Shown here: positions 26,072-34,561 of the stretch, piece by piece
How the letters are laid out: every line of letters begins with the position of its first letter
How positions within the stretch are numbered: the stretch's first letter is position 1
DNA from: Natronosalvus vescus
GTDB taxonomy: Archaea; Halobacteriota; Halobacteria; Halobacteriales; Natrialbaceae
NCBI RefSeq assembly: GCF_023973145.1
Contig: NZ_CP099546.1
Coordinates: forward strand, 1,922,001 to 1,986,000
Length of the DNA: 64,000 nt
Direction of reading: 5' to 3'
Position numbers and translations under genes: made by a program
The notes under the pieces: generated by a model
Databases searched by the model: none
Told to the model about the DNA's origin: nothing
The model's input: only the letters and a program-made list of their open reading frames with translations

Positions 26072-26538
26072 GTTGGATCGATGGAACCGGCAGGGGCGAC
26101 CACACCAGGTCTCCTCACTTCTTCGTCTCGGGTAGTGACCGCCGAGTTGCGACCGAAGTGGCGATCAATAGAACGCAAGGAGGAAGCCCAGGAATCCGAC
26201 GGGCGGACTAACCGGCCGTGACTGGGCTGACTCGCCCGACGCTCGAGCGATCGATACGCATCCGAACCCCGCGAGTGGTTCTCGAGTCAGCGACAGGATG
26301 AACCCACATCTGGACTCGAACTCGATCGCCTGCCGTGGCCAACGCTGTTTTATTTATGTAACAAATTCGATTTCTGCACAACTATCGATTGAAACACAAC
26401 ATCCGATCAGTGATAACCGTCTGGTTTTTCGAAGAAATATACCGTCGAATTTAACACCACGGTCGGTGTGAAATTGGACAGCGGAGACCACCAGAAGTAC
26501 GACGACTGATCCTGGTGTCGCTCCAAACTTACCCAGTC
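26072..26538. other. Gene-poor stretch turning AT-rich
   Basis: 467 bases after the regulator. The first 270 bases are GC-rich with no credible ORF. From about 26345 the sequence turns AT-rich (a run with TTTTATTTATG and later AATTTAACACC near 26447), likely promoter DNA for the HalOD1 gene, though the best TATA-like site is about 90 bases from its start. No RNA gene seen. Confidence 0.4.
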
Positions 26539-26850
26539 ATGAGGCACCCTGACACCACCCCATTGCCAACGAGAATCGGTTCGGACACCGAGAGCGAGGA
26601 GTTCACCGTCGACGACCGTGGCGCCTTGCTGTCGGTCGTCGATGCAATGTCCACGACGCTCTCGTGTACGCCGACCGATCTGGAACCGATTTACCACGAT
26701 GTCGACCCACCCGCTCTCGAATCGGTGATCGACCATCCCGGCCACCAGCACCTCTATTTCGAGAGCAACGGACTCGCCGTCACGATCTCGAGCGACGGCC
26801 GTATCGCCCTGGCACCGTTGGACGACGGGGCGAGTGCGGCCGGGAGCTGA
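26539..26850 (+). CDS. HalOD1 output domain protein
   Basis: 103 residues from ATG 26539. The core LEPIYHDVDPPALESVI and the C-terminal YFESNGLAVTISSDGRIAL pair match HalOD1 and align with the protein at 1863-2204. A GTG at 26515 could add eight residues. It stands alone between two intergenic stretches. No biochemical function is known for the domain when it occurs singly. Confidence 0.8.
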   Translation: MRHPDTTPLPTRIGSDTESEEFTVDDRGALLSVVDAMSTTLSCTPTDLEPIYHDVDPPALESVIDHPGHQHLYFESNGLAVTISSDGRIALAPLDDGASAAGS

Positions 26851-26997
26851 GGGGTACGAGCATCCGGGCAGCGGTGTGACTCGCCCCCTCGAGTGGGGTG
26901 ATTGGAACGTTCGGTTGCCGGGTAGCAACTTCGTTGTTCGTCGTCTTTCGTCCGTTGTCGGTCACCCACACTCGTGGGCACGTAGCTGGCGGTGACG

Positions 26998-27007
26998 ACT
27001 ATATTCC
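26998..27007 (+). promoter_or_regulatory. TATA box for the alpha/beta hydrolase gene
   Basis: ACTATATTCC is centred about 29 bases before ATG 27032 and supports that start over the ATG at 27074. Confidence 0.5.
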
Positions 27008-27031
27008 TGTATCGCAAAACGTCCCGCATAG

Positions 27032-27937
27032 ATGACACGCGGCCAGCACACTGACGCTTCCTTGCGTCCCGGAATGGACGTCACCTCGGTACACCTCCCC
27101 GGTGCCGACGTCGAACTCCACGCCGTGACGGCAGGGTCGCCGGACGACCCGCTCGTCGTCCTGTTGCACGGCTTCCCGGAGTTCTGGTACGGGTGGCACG
27201 CCCAGATCCAGCCCCTCGTCGACGCCGGCTTCCGCGTCCTCGTGCCGGATCAACGCGGCTACAACCTGAGCGAGAAACCGGATAGAATCGCCTCCTATCG
27301 TCTCGAGACGCTCTCGCGGGACGTCCGGGCGCTGATCAAGGCGCTCGGTGAGGAGTCCGCACACGTCGTCGGCCACGACTGGGGCGGCGGCGTCGCCTGG
27401 GATGTCGCCTTGCGCTATCCCGGGGTCGTCGACCGACTGGCGATCTGTAACGCGCCGCATCCAAGCGTGTTCCGCTCACACTTGCGATCGGACTGGCGAC
27501 AAATTCGAAAGAGCTTGTACATACTCTTTTTCCAGCTCCCGGCCGTCCCCGAGTGGGTGCTCAGTCGAAACGAGTACGACGCGCTGTGGACAGCGATGAC
27601 CGACCAGGCGGAGCCGGGATCGTTCACCCCTGCGGATCGACACGCGTACCGGCGAGCCTGGTCACAACCCGGCGCGCTCTCGGCGATGCTCAACTGGTAT
27701 CGCGCCTCGTTCCGGTACCAGAACCAGGACACCCCACCGCGAGAACGGATTTCCCAGCCGACGCTCGTGATCTGGGGCGAACAGGATTTCGCCCTGCGAT
27801 CGGAGATGGCTCTCGAGAGCATCGAACACTGTCAATCGGGCCGACTCGAGCGCTTCCCGAACGTCGGCCATTGGATCACCCACGACCGCCCGGACGCGGT
27901 CTCGAGGCTGCTCGTCGACCACTTTACCGCGGAGTAA
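27032..27937 (+). CDS. Alpha/beta hydrolase, epoxide hydrolase-like
   Basis: 301 residues. The oxyanion motif HGFPEFWYGWH is at about 47-57 and the nucleophile elbow GHDWGG at about 115-120, with Asp as nucleophile as in soluble epoxide hydrolases and haloalkane dehalogenases. A late acid (LVIWGEQDFAL) and the catalytic His in NVGHWITHD complete the triad. The cap domain runs through about 150-235. The Asp nucleophile and WYGWH pattern favour epoxide hydrolase. Substrate unknown; terpene or fatty epoxides are possible but unproven. Single-gene transcript with TATA box. Confidence 0.85.
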   Translation: MTRGQHTDASLRPGMDVTSVHLPGADVELHAVTAGSPDDPLVVLLHGFPEFWYGWHAQIQPLVDAGFRVLVPDQRGYNLSEKPDRIASYRLETLSRDVRALIKALGEESAHVVGHDWGGGVAWDVALRYPGVVDRLAICNAPHPSVFRSHLRSDWRQIRKSLYILFFQLPAVPEWVLSRNEYDALWTAMTDQAEPGSFTPADRHAYRRAWSQPGALSAMLNWYRASFRYQNQDTPPRERISQPTLVIWGEQDFALRSEMALESIEHCQSGRLERFPNVGHWITHDRPDAVSRLLVDHFTAE

Positions 27938-28040
27938 CTCAGAGAAACGACGAGTGACGTTCCGACTGCGACTCGTGGCCCGTTAGTTCGCCGGTCGGGC
28001 GACCGGTATCGTTTTGCACGCCGGTATCGCACAGTATCCC

Positions 28041-29726
28041 ATGATCCACGCCAGGGGATCGCTCTGTTCGATCGACCTCGACGAGCGAACCACGACCACA
28101 GAGTCCATCGACGACGTGCTCGAGTCCTACGTCGGTGGCCGCGCTGTCGGTACCAAACTCGCCTACGATCGGATCCCGTTCGACGCGGATTCGTTCGGCC
28201 CCGAGAACCGCCTGTACTTCGCTACCGGCCCGTTTCAGCACGCGACGATGAGCTTCACGGGTCGGATGTCGGCAACGGCGCTATCGCCGCTGACCGATGG
28301 GTTGCTCTCCTCGAACGCCGGCGGATTCCTCTCCCGGAACTTCACCGCGACGGGGTACGGGGCCGTCGAGATCACGGGCGCAAGCGACGACCTCGTGATC
28401 GTCCACGTCCGCGACGACGGCGTCGAGTTCGAGGCCGTTCCCGACCTCGAGGGGGCCGAAACGAGCGACATCTGTGCCTACATCGAGGACGAACACGACC
28501 TGGCGGCCGAACACACCGTCACGGTCGGGCCGGCCGGCGAGAACCGGGTTCGATTCGCCTCGCTCATGACCTCGCGCGAGCGGGCGTTCGGCCGCGGTGG
28601 CCTCGGAGCCGTCCTGGGGGCGAAGAACGTGAAGGCGATCACTTTCGACGGCGACTCGACGCCCGCGGTCGAGATTCCGCCCATCCAGATGGACGTCCAC
28701 CGGGAGGCCGCCCAGAGCGACCACATCATGAAACGCCAGGGGACGTCCTCGATGACGGAGTTCGCGAGCACCGTCAACGCGCTGCCGACCCGATACTTCT
28801 CGGAGCTCTCGTTCGAGGGTGCCGAGGGGATCAGCGGCGACCGCGTCGAAGAGAAGAAGTACAAGAAAGGCACCTGTTCGGCGTGTGCCTTCGCCTGCAA
28901 ACTCCCCACGCGCGACGAGGGGAGCGGCCTCGAGACCGAAGGCCCGGAGTACGAGACGGTAATGGCGTTCGGCTCGAACTCGGGTGTCGACGACATCGTG
29001 GACGTGATGCACTCGAACAAACGCTGTGACGAACTCGGGATGGACACCATCTCCTGTGGCGACACGGTCGCGGCGTATCTGGCCAGCGAGGACGCCTTCG
29101 GCGACGTCGACCTGATCCACGAAACCGTCGAGCAGATCGCCCACCGCGAGGGCATCGGCGACACCCTGGCGGAGGGCGTCGCCCGCTGTCACGACGACCT
29201 CGAGGTCGAGGACTGGAGCGTCAAAGGCATGGAGTTCCCCGCTCACGACGGACGGACGCTCAACGGCCAGGGGCTGGCGTTCGCCACCTCGAACCGCGGG
29301 GCCGATCACATGTACGCAGAGTTTTACTCGCTCGAGTATCCGCTGGTCGACGAGAAGCAGGCTCTGGACAAGGAGGGACTGGATGGAAAGCCCGCCAAAG
29401 TCGTCGAGAAGGAAAACCTGAACGTGATCAAAGACAGCGCGGTGCTGTGTAAATTCTCCCGGGATTTCGTCGACGCCGACCGCCTCGAGACCCTGCTCGA
29501 TGCCGACTACGACGACCTGCTCGAGATCGGGGGCGAGGTCGTCGCGATGGAACGCCACTTCAATAACCAGCGCGGGATGGATCGGGCCGACGACCGCCTG
29601 CCCTACGAACTGGATGGGTTCGAGGACGCGCTCGACGCCTACTACGAGGAGCGCGGCTGGAACGACGACGGGACAGTTCCTGCCGAGGCTATCGACGGCG
29701 ATGCGGCGATTTCGACCGCGGACTGA
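28041..29726 (+). CDS. Tungsten-containing aldehyde:ferredoxin oxidoreductase
   Basis: 561 residues, slightly shorter than the hyperthermophile AORs of about 600. The CxxCxxxC set of the 4Fe-4S cluster appears as CSACAFAC with Cys279, 282 and 286, and the distal Cys is in AVLCKF near 470. The N-terminal domain has RAFGRGGLGAVLGAKNVKAI (about 183-202), the typical tungstopterin-contacting stretch. It would oxidise aldehydes to acids and reduce ferredoxin in the cytosol. Haloarchaea carry several paralogs. Substrate is not deducible. ATG 28041 gives MIHARGSLCSIDL, as in relatives; an upstream GTG/ATG adds nine residues. Followed by a convergent permease-like gene. Confidence 0.88.
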   Translation: MIHARGSLCSIDLDERTTTTESIDDVLESYVGGRAVGTKLAYDRIPFDADSFGPENRLYFATGPFQHATMSFTGRMSATALSPLTDGLLSSNAGGFLSRNFTATGYGAVEITGASDDLVIVHVRDDGVEFEAVPDLEGAETSDICAYIEDEHDLAAEHTVTVGPAGENRVRFASLMTSRERAFGRGGLGAVLGAKNVKAITFDGDSTPAVEIPPIQMDVHREAAQSDHIMKRQGTSSMTEFASTVNALPTRYFSELSFEGAEGISGDRVEEKKYKKGTCSACAFACKLPTRDEGSGLETEGPEYETVMAFGSNSGVDDIVDVMHSNKRCDELGMDTISCGDTVAAYLASEDAFGDVDLIHETVEQIAHREGIGDTLAEGVARCHDDLEVEDWSVKGMEFPAHDGRTLNGQGLAFATSNRGADHMYAEFYSLEYPLVDEKQALDKEGLDGKPAKVVEKENLNVIKDSAVLCKFSRDFVDADRLETLLDADYDDLLEIGGEVVAMERHFNNQRGMDRADDRLPYELDGFEDALDAYYEERGWNDDGTVPAEAIDGDAAISTAD

Positions 29727-29753
29727 GCCGCCGAAACGACTCCGGTCAAACCG

Positions 29754-31373
29754 TCACACACTCCCTTCTTCGAACGCCTCGAGCCGACGCCGCGCGTAGC
29801 GATAGCCGCCGACGCCGACGCTTCCGGCGACGAGTGCGCTGACACCGGCCGTCACCGCCGCGCCCACCGGTACCAGCGCGACACCCGTTCCGAACCCGAC
29901 GAACAGCGGGCTCGAGAGGACGACCATCGCCGCCAGATACGCCAGCATGGCGTACAGCTCCGGCGGGGCGAGGGAGGCCTCGGTCGGGCCCTCGAGGTTC
30001 GGCAGGTACGCCCCGAGTGCAAGCGACAGCCCGATACCTCCAATCGTCACCGCAGCGATGGCGAGGGCGAACGTCAGCAATGTCCAGGTCGGGTAGCCGA
30101 CGGCGGTTCCGATCAGGATCGAGACCGCGAGGACGATCGGGAGCCCGGGAACCAGTGCGGCGAGGGCGTGCCCGCGAAGGATGGCGTCTTCGCCTCCAGG
30201 GGTCGTCTGCACGAGCGGCAGGGCGACCCGCTCGTTGCCGAGGGGATTGAGCGTGGTGCCCAGGCCGACGGCGCTGGCGACGTACACGCTGACGAGCGCG
30301 GGGAGCAGCGACGGCGCGGTCGAGGACACCTCGACGGTGACCGGGCCGACGAACGCCAGCGGCAGGACGACGTACACCATCGCGCGGGGAGATCGACGCA
30401 TCCGATGCCAGACGGTGCGGGTGGCACCCGCGGTTCCGCGGCCGAACTGGCGCTCGAGGCCGGCCTCGAGCAGCCGCCGGAACCGTCCCTGGTGGCCGTC
30501 GCCGACGGTGCCGTCGTCGAGCACCGCCTCGGCGAACCAGAGCGAACGGGCGCCGACGACCGCGAGCGCGACCGCCAGCGGTACGGCCACGAGCGTGCCG
30601 GTCAGGGCGAGGACGGCTCGTGACGGGACGGCCTCGAGCGCCGGCGTCGTCGCCAGCAGGAGATCGCCGTACCAGCCGAGCGGGGTCGCCGCCAGCGTGC
30701 TCCCGGCGGTGCGGCTGAGCGAGAGTCCCAGAAACAGGACGAACAGGACGACGACGCTGATGCCGTACCGGGCGGCGTACAGCCGCGGCGACCGTCGGAT
30801 CGACGCCCGGAGGGCGATCCCGACCGCGGTGCCCATCAAGAGGCCAGTCACGAGGATGGCGCCGCCGCCGACCGCCGCTCCCAGGATCGACAGGGGTTCG
30901 CCCGTTCCGACGGTGAACGCCAGGACGCCGCCGAGGACGACCGGCCCGACGAACCAGCTGCTCTCGAGCAGTTCGTCGACGAGGACGCCGGCGATCGCGA
31001 CGGGCAGTGAGACCGCGGTCACGAGTTCGACGGGCGGCTGTTCCCAGTCGTCGCTCGTCGTGGCGCTCAGTGCCCCCAGGCCGGCGGTGGCCACGAGGAC
31101 GATGGCGGCGAGTTCCCGGGCGAGGGCGAGGACGAGGTCGCTTTCGTTGGCCGCAATCGTGCCGTAGTGATACGCGCCGGGTTCGGGCCAGAGGGAGCCG
31201 ACCACCGGGAGCGGAACCGAGCCGACGACCAACAGCGTGCCGAACGTCGCCCCGAGCAGTACCGCCGCGACCAGTTGCGGGTGTTTCCGTCGATGGCGGA
31301 GCTCGACGCGATGGCGGACGCTCCCGATCAGCCGGACGGCCCGCGCGACGCTCGCAACCCGCGACGCAATCAT
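29754..31373 (-). CDS. Large membrane protein, ABC-2 permease-like
   Basis: 539 residues with about 12 to 14 hydrophobic segments and little loop sequence. The soluble stretch near 280-325 (DDGTVGDGHQGRFRRLLEAG) separates two membrane halves. Segments such as NPLGNERVALPLVQTTPGGEDAILRGHALAALVPG recall ABC-2 type exporter permeases of haloarchaea. No ATPase gene is adjacent, so the partner is unknown. It is followed upstream, on the same strand, by another membrane protein gene at 31486-32463 with a gap of 112 bases, so the two might be co-transcribed. Confidence 0.65.
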   Translation of the reverse strand: MIASRVASVARAVRLIGSVRHRVELRHRRKHPQLVAAVLLGATFGTLLVVGSVPLPVVGSLWPEPGAYHYGTIAANESDLVLALARELAAIVLVATAGLGALSATTSDDWEQPPVELVTAVSLPVAIAGVLVDELLESSWFVGPVVLGGVLAFTVGTGEPLSILGAAVGGGAILVTGLLMGTAVGIALRASIRRSPRLYAARYGISVVVLFVLFLGLSLSRTAGSTLAATPLGWYGDLLLATTPALEAVPSRAVLALTGTLVAVPLAVALAVVGARSLWFAEAVLDDGTVGDGHQGRFRRLLEAGLERQFGRGTAGATRTVWHRMRRSPRAMVYVVLPLAFVGPVTVEVSSTAPSLLPALVSVYVASAVGLGTTLNPLGNERVALPLVQTTPGGEDAILRGHALAALVPGLPIVLAVSILIGTAVGYPTWTLLTFALAIAAVTIGGIGLSLALGAYLPNLEGPTEASLAPPELYAMLAYLAAMVVLSSPLFVGFGTGVALVPVGAAVTAGVSALVAGSVGVGGYRYARRRLEAFEEGSV

Positions 31374-31485
31374 CTGGGTTCGGCTATCGGGGCTGGCGCA
31401 ATAACGGTGTCTTTCCGGTGTGTGCTGTGGTGGCGTGGTTCGTGACTGAGCGCGGTGTCACTCACAAGCTGAGTGCTCGACCCCC

Positions 31486-32463
31486 TCAATCGACCCGCCA
31501 GCGCGCTCGGAGCGCTCGAGCCACGCCGAGCGTCACCCCGATGAGGCCGATGGCTGTGAGTCCGCTCCCGAGCAGCCACGGGAGGCCGGACTCGAGTCCC
31601 CAGCGGAGCCCGAGACCCGCGACGGTCGTCGCTCCACCGACGATCACCAGCTGTTGATCTGTCGGCTCGAGCCGTCGGGGATCGATCCAGCCCCACGTGC
31701 GGCGCTCGAGCGTGTCAGAAAGCGGAAGCACGCGGACGCCGACACGCTCGAGGGCGTCCACGAGATCGGCGGCCGCGGGTTCGGGAACCGCGAGCCAGCG
31801 CAACCGATCCAGCGCACGATCGCCGCCGAGACGGATCACGACCAGGTCGCCGACGACGGTCGTTCTGGCGGTCGGGATGTCCTTGAGGTCGACGTCGCGG
31901 CCGGCGAAGGCGAGCGATCCAGGTGTCGTTCCAGTTCCAGTCCCGGGCTCGAGTCGTCCCGACGCAGCGCCGTTGCCGACGACGCTCGCTGCGGCGCCGG
32001 TTGCCGCTGTTGCCGCAAGTGCGACGATTCCCGTGGTCACTAGGCCGAGTGTCGCCAGCACGGCCGCATAGCCGACGACTCCGAGGACGAACGCGCCAGC
32101 CACCTGGTCGGCCTCGAGCCCCCAGCCGGCACCGCCGGGTCGCCAGCGCTCGAGCGGTGCGGCCGCGAACCCGTACCGCCAGGCGAGGACTGCGGCGAGG
32201 CTCACCATCGCGAGCGCGAGCAGTGCCCAGACGCCGCCGGTGATCGCGAGGTTTGCCACGCCGAGCAGGGCCGCGAGTCCCAGCGCGCCCTCGAGGGCGG
32301 CGACCTGCCCGTACAGCACCCAGCGACCGGTGTGAGTCGTCGCAGGTTCGACCGTCCACTCGAGGGACTCTCGCCGATCTGTGGCCGTCGAGCGACTCGA
32401 GACGGTTCCCTCGAGTTGTGGTCGCTCGCGGGTGGCCGGCGCGGATCCCTCCGGGGTGGTCAT
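31486..32463 (-). CDS. Membrane protein of unknown function
   Basis: 325 residues. A polar N-terminus of about 45 residues is followed by two helices (about 50-90), a loop with ERWRPGGAGWGLEAD, and two more helices (about 115-155). Next comes a soluble domain (about 175-260, with DLKDIPTARTTVVGDLVVIRLGG) and two C-terminal helices (about 272-315). I do not recognise the family. The ALERVGVRVLPL segment may be part of a small alpha/beta domain. It borders the decayed region at 32464-34560. Start ATG 32463. Confidence 0.65.
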   Translation of the reverse strand: MTTPEGSAPATRERPQLEGTVSSRSTATDRRESLEWTVEPATTHTGRWVLYGQVAALEGALGLAALLGVANLAITGGVWALLALAMVSLAAVLAWRYGFAAAPLERWRPGGAGWGLEADQVAGAFVLGVVGYAAVLATLGLVTTGIVALAATAATGAAASVVGNGAASGRLEPGTGTGTTPGSLAFAGRDVDLKDIPTARTTVVGDLVVIRLGGDRALDRLRWLAVPEPAAADLVDALERVGVRVLPLSDTLERRTWGWIDPRRLEPTDQQLVIVGGATTVAGLGLRWGLESGLPWLLGSGLTAIGLIGVTLGVARALRARWRVD

Positions 32464-33051
32464 TGCGACCGGCTACGCAGGGTGGCCCGTTCACTCTCAC
32501 GCTATACTATTTGTACCAATAAAATATGATTTCTATAGTAAGCATAACAAACATAGCAGTACGAGTTACTCGAACTATCGACTGGGTGCTCAAGCCGGTA
32601 GCCAGTGATTCCCTGCACGGAGGGATCGTTGTCGCCACGAGCCGCGACCGCCCGCCACGAGGTCGTCGAGCGACGGTACAGTGCTAACCCGTTTCCTCTC
32701 AGGCTCCGACCGACATCGGTTGGGTCGTCGCCCGATCCTCGTCGAACGCCGATTCTGCCCACTCGTGCATCCCCAACACATCGGTGTCTATCTCGCCACG
32801 GGCGTACACATCTCGGACCTGTTCAGCAGGGGCTCGTAAGGCTGTTCCGTACAGTTGCGTAGGCGACGAAGCCTTTTAGTGCAGGCACGCCAGCTGGCTT
32901 GTCTATCTGTCCGTGTGATGTCTCGATCGCAAAACCATCGATCAGTCTGGATGTACCAACGACTATCGAAGTAATGACCGGAAAGGGAAAATCTGATCAA
33001 CCAACTTGTCGCGTCATGTCGGTATCCTTAAATAAGCTGTTGGGATGATGG
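32464..33051. other. Left part of a decayed, partly AT-rich region
   Basis: 588 bases without an intact gene. An AT-rich patch lies at 32505-32580, then a fragment of a regulator gene at 32699-32800. Further right are scattered short frames with stops (for example a short frame starting at 32929 that reads MSRSQNHRSVW and soon stops). The drop in G+C toward 33050 leads into the AT-rich lipoprotein gene. The mix suggests old insertions and deletions. Confidence 0.5.
32699..32800 (-). pseudogene. C-terminal fragment of a regulator related to the gene at 34561
   Basis: Read on the minus strand, this stretch gives HEWAESAFDEDRATTQPMSV and a stop. It aligns with REWAESTFDEYRAAAKPMSV at the end of the intact regulator 1.9 kb away. 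Similarity begins at the stop codon and fades near 32800. It is a truncated duplicate, or what is left of an older copy after an insertion. No start is present. Confidence 0.8.
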
Positions 33052-33687
33052 CTATATGCTGGAAAAATCGTCAAAAGAGAACGATATTCGGGCGGAAATG
33101 TTGGTACTCTCACCAAACAACCTATCTTCTTCAAATTTAGTCTCAGTTCGGATCTCAACAATACTAGCCTCTTCTGATGATTTTGATGCCCTAAACTCAG
33201 TCCCAAATTGGTAAAATTCTGGTGATGACCTTGGTTCTAATTGGTGGATTCTCCAGTTCCCTTGTTTGCTTTTCGACCTGTCCTCGATATCCAGTTGATA
33301 GTTGGAACCATTTTGCGAATCATTTGCTGGAACCATGTTCGTCATATGATCCCGAACTGTTCCATTAATTGTCCAATCGTGGATCATCTGAAACTGTGTG
33401 TGTTCCCACCTATCCTCTTGTGGATCTGCACTATATTCAGCCGATAGAGAATATAAAAATTCATTAGCAGTTGCTATCACGCCTATTGATGATGTCAAAC
33501 GTATGTCTCCCGAGACATGGTTTTTCTCTATTGACTCTGTCGCTATATCAGTATGATCTTCTGAAATTGAGAGATCCTCATTTCGGTATGTGAATACTCC
33601 CTTTTCCGACCCTGTTATATTAGTACATCCAGAGAATGCTATAGACATAGCCCCAACTGTTGTAAGAAACTTTCGTCTTCCCACCAT
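33052..33687 (-). CDS. AT-rich Tat-type lipoprotein
   Basis: 211 residues. MVGRRKFLTTVGAM and the lipobox IAFSGC (Cys21) indicate Tat export and lipid anchoring. The mature part has no recognised domain; it is rich in Ser, Glu and Asn, with strands suggested in the second half (EFRASKSSEEASIVEIRTETKFEE). Codon use is strikingly AT-rich for this genome (many ATA, AAT, TCT codons), while the protein still has a haloarchaeal export signal. This suggests recent acquisition from a lower-GC haloarchaeon or a plasmid. The frame is intact. It lies inside the decayed region and overlaps an unlikely reading frame on the same strand at its start. Confidence 0.65.
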   Translation of the reverse strand: MVGRRKFLTTVGAMSIAFSGCTNITGSEKGVFTYRNEDLSISEDHTDIATESIEKNHVSGDIRLTSSIGVIATANEFLYSLSAEYSADPQEDRWEHTQFQMIHDWTINGTVRDHMTNMVPANDSQNGSNYQLDIEDRSKSKQGNWRIHQLEPRSSPEFYQFGTEFRASKSSEEASIVEIRTETKFEEDRLFGESTNISARISFSFDDFSSI

Positions 33688-33699
33688 TGGTAATACTTC

Positions 33700-34360
33700 A
33701 AACTCCTTGAAAATACAAAAATATTCTCCTCAAGATCCTCGAACGTCTCTCTCGCGTCAATGAAATCCGAACACTCACTCGCGATTCGGGCCGGCATAAG
33801 GCCGGGAATGAACGGGTCGGATCGAATTTCGAGTAGCAGTTCGTACAGTGGTCGCTTCTCAACCGGGACGGTCACGTCGTCCGTTGGCCGCATCCCACGG
33901 AGGTGAGATCGACGGTGTCCACCGCCACGAGGGGTCGTTCGGGAGTTCGTGTTCCGTGGTGTTGGGGTTCAATCGGAAGTCATGGCTCACTACCTGCGAA
34001 CCCCTCGAGTGGGCGTTCGTCGATAGCGAACTCTCGTTCGGGGATTTCGAAGGCGTGTTCGACGCGCCGGCACGGATTGTGCTCCCGAGACTCTCGGCGA
34101 CCAGCTCGCGGTAAATCCGATCGGAGTAGCAATCCGTACTCGTCGTGAACGGAAAGTCGTAGTTGACCGACCAGAACGTGATGCGAAGGAAATCGCTGCA
34201 TTCGTGGGTCTCGCGGTCGATCCACCTGTACACGTCGCCGATGCCCTCGCCCTCGTTTGTGGGTCACGCGAGGCGGTGAACTAACCCACTCGACGACCGA
34301 GGGTGACTCGAGGTGGTCGGCTATCCAGTGCCGTACGTCCTCGGGGAGTGGGACGGTCAT
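33700..34360 (-). pseudogene. Multiply frameshifted gene, family unknown
   Basis: Coding-like sequence runs through three frames on the minus strand. It begins at ATG 34360 with MTVPLPEDVRHWIADHLE. Near 34250 it passes into a second frame (DVYRWIDRETHECSDFLRI, then VNYDFPFTTSTDCYSDRIYR). Around 34095 it seems to return to the first frame (HAFEIPEREFAIDERPLEG). It ends in a third frame (KRPLYELLLEIRSDPFIPG and DARETFEDLEENIFVFSRS). Each piece has normal acidic haloarchaeal composition, so several indels broke a gene of about 220 codons. The ATG overlaps the stop of a small upstream ORF. I do not know the family. Confidence 0.6.
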
Positions 34361-34482
34361 TGGTCGGCCTCCGATCGATCAGTACCCGTGTCTGTGGAGC
34401 CGTCGACCGGATCGTTCGAGTCGGTGATCGGGATCGAACCGTCGACTGGATCCTCTGAGTCGTCCGACGGGAATCCTCCCAT
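34357..34482 (-). CDS. Small acidic ORF with DPVDGS repeat (41 aa)
   Basis: 41 residues, from ATG 34482, with two copies of DPVDGS spaced 13 residues apart and a very acidic composition. Its TGA overlaps the ATG of the frameshifted gene in an ATGA junction, typical of coupled genes. The overlap and composition support coding; the short length and decayed context argue for caution. Its start codon sits inside the left arm of a 15-base inverted repeat. Confidence 0.35.
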   Translation of the reverse strand: MGGFPSDDSEDPVDGSIPITDSNDPVDGSTDTGTDRSEADQ

Positions 34483-34561
34483 ACGGTCGGTTGTCACTGT
34501 TCACCGGTACGACCACACACGGTATCGGGTCTCACCGGCACGAGACGACAACCGACCGTAT
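34481..34561. repeat. 15-base perfect inverted repeat, 81 bases end to end
   Basis: The arms are 34481-34495 (ATACGGTCGGTTGTC) and 34547-34561 (its exact reverse complement), with 51 bases between. The right arm touches the stop codon of the regulator gene. It could be a transcription terminator for that gene or the ends of a very small MITE-like element. I see no flanking target duplication. Confidence 0.8.
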
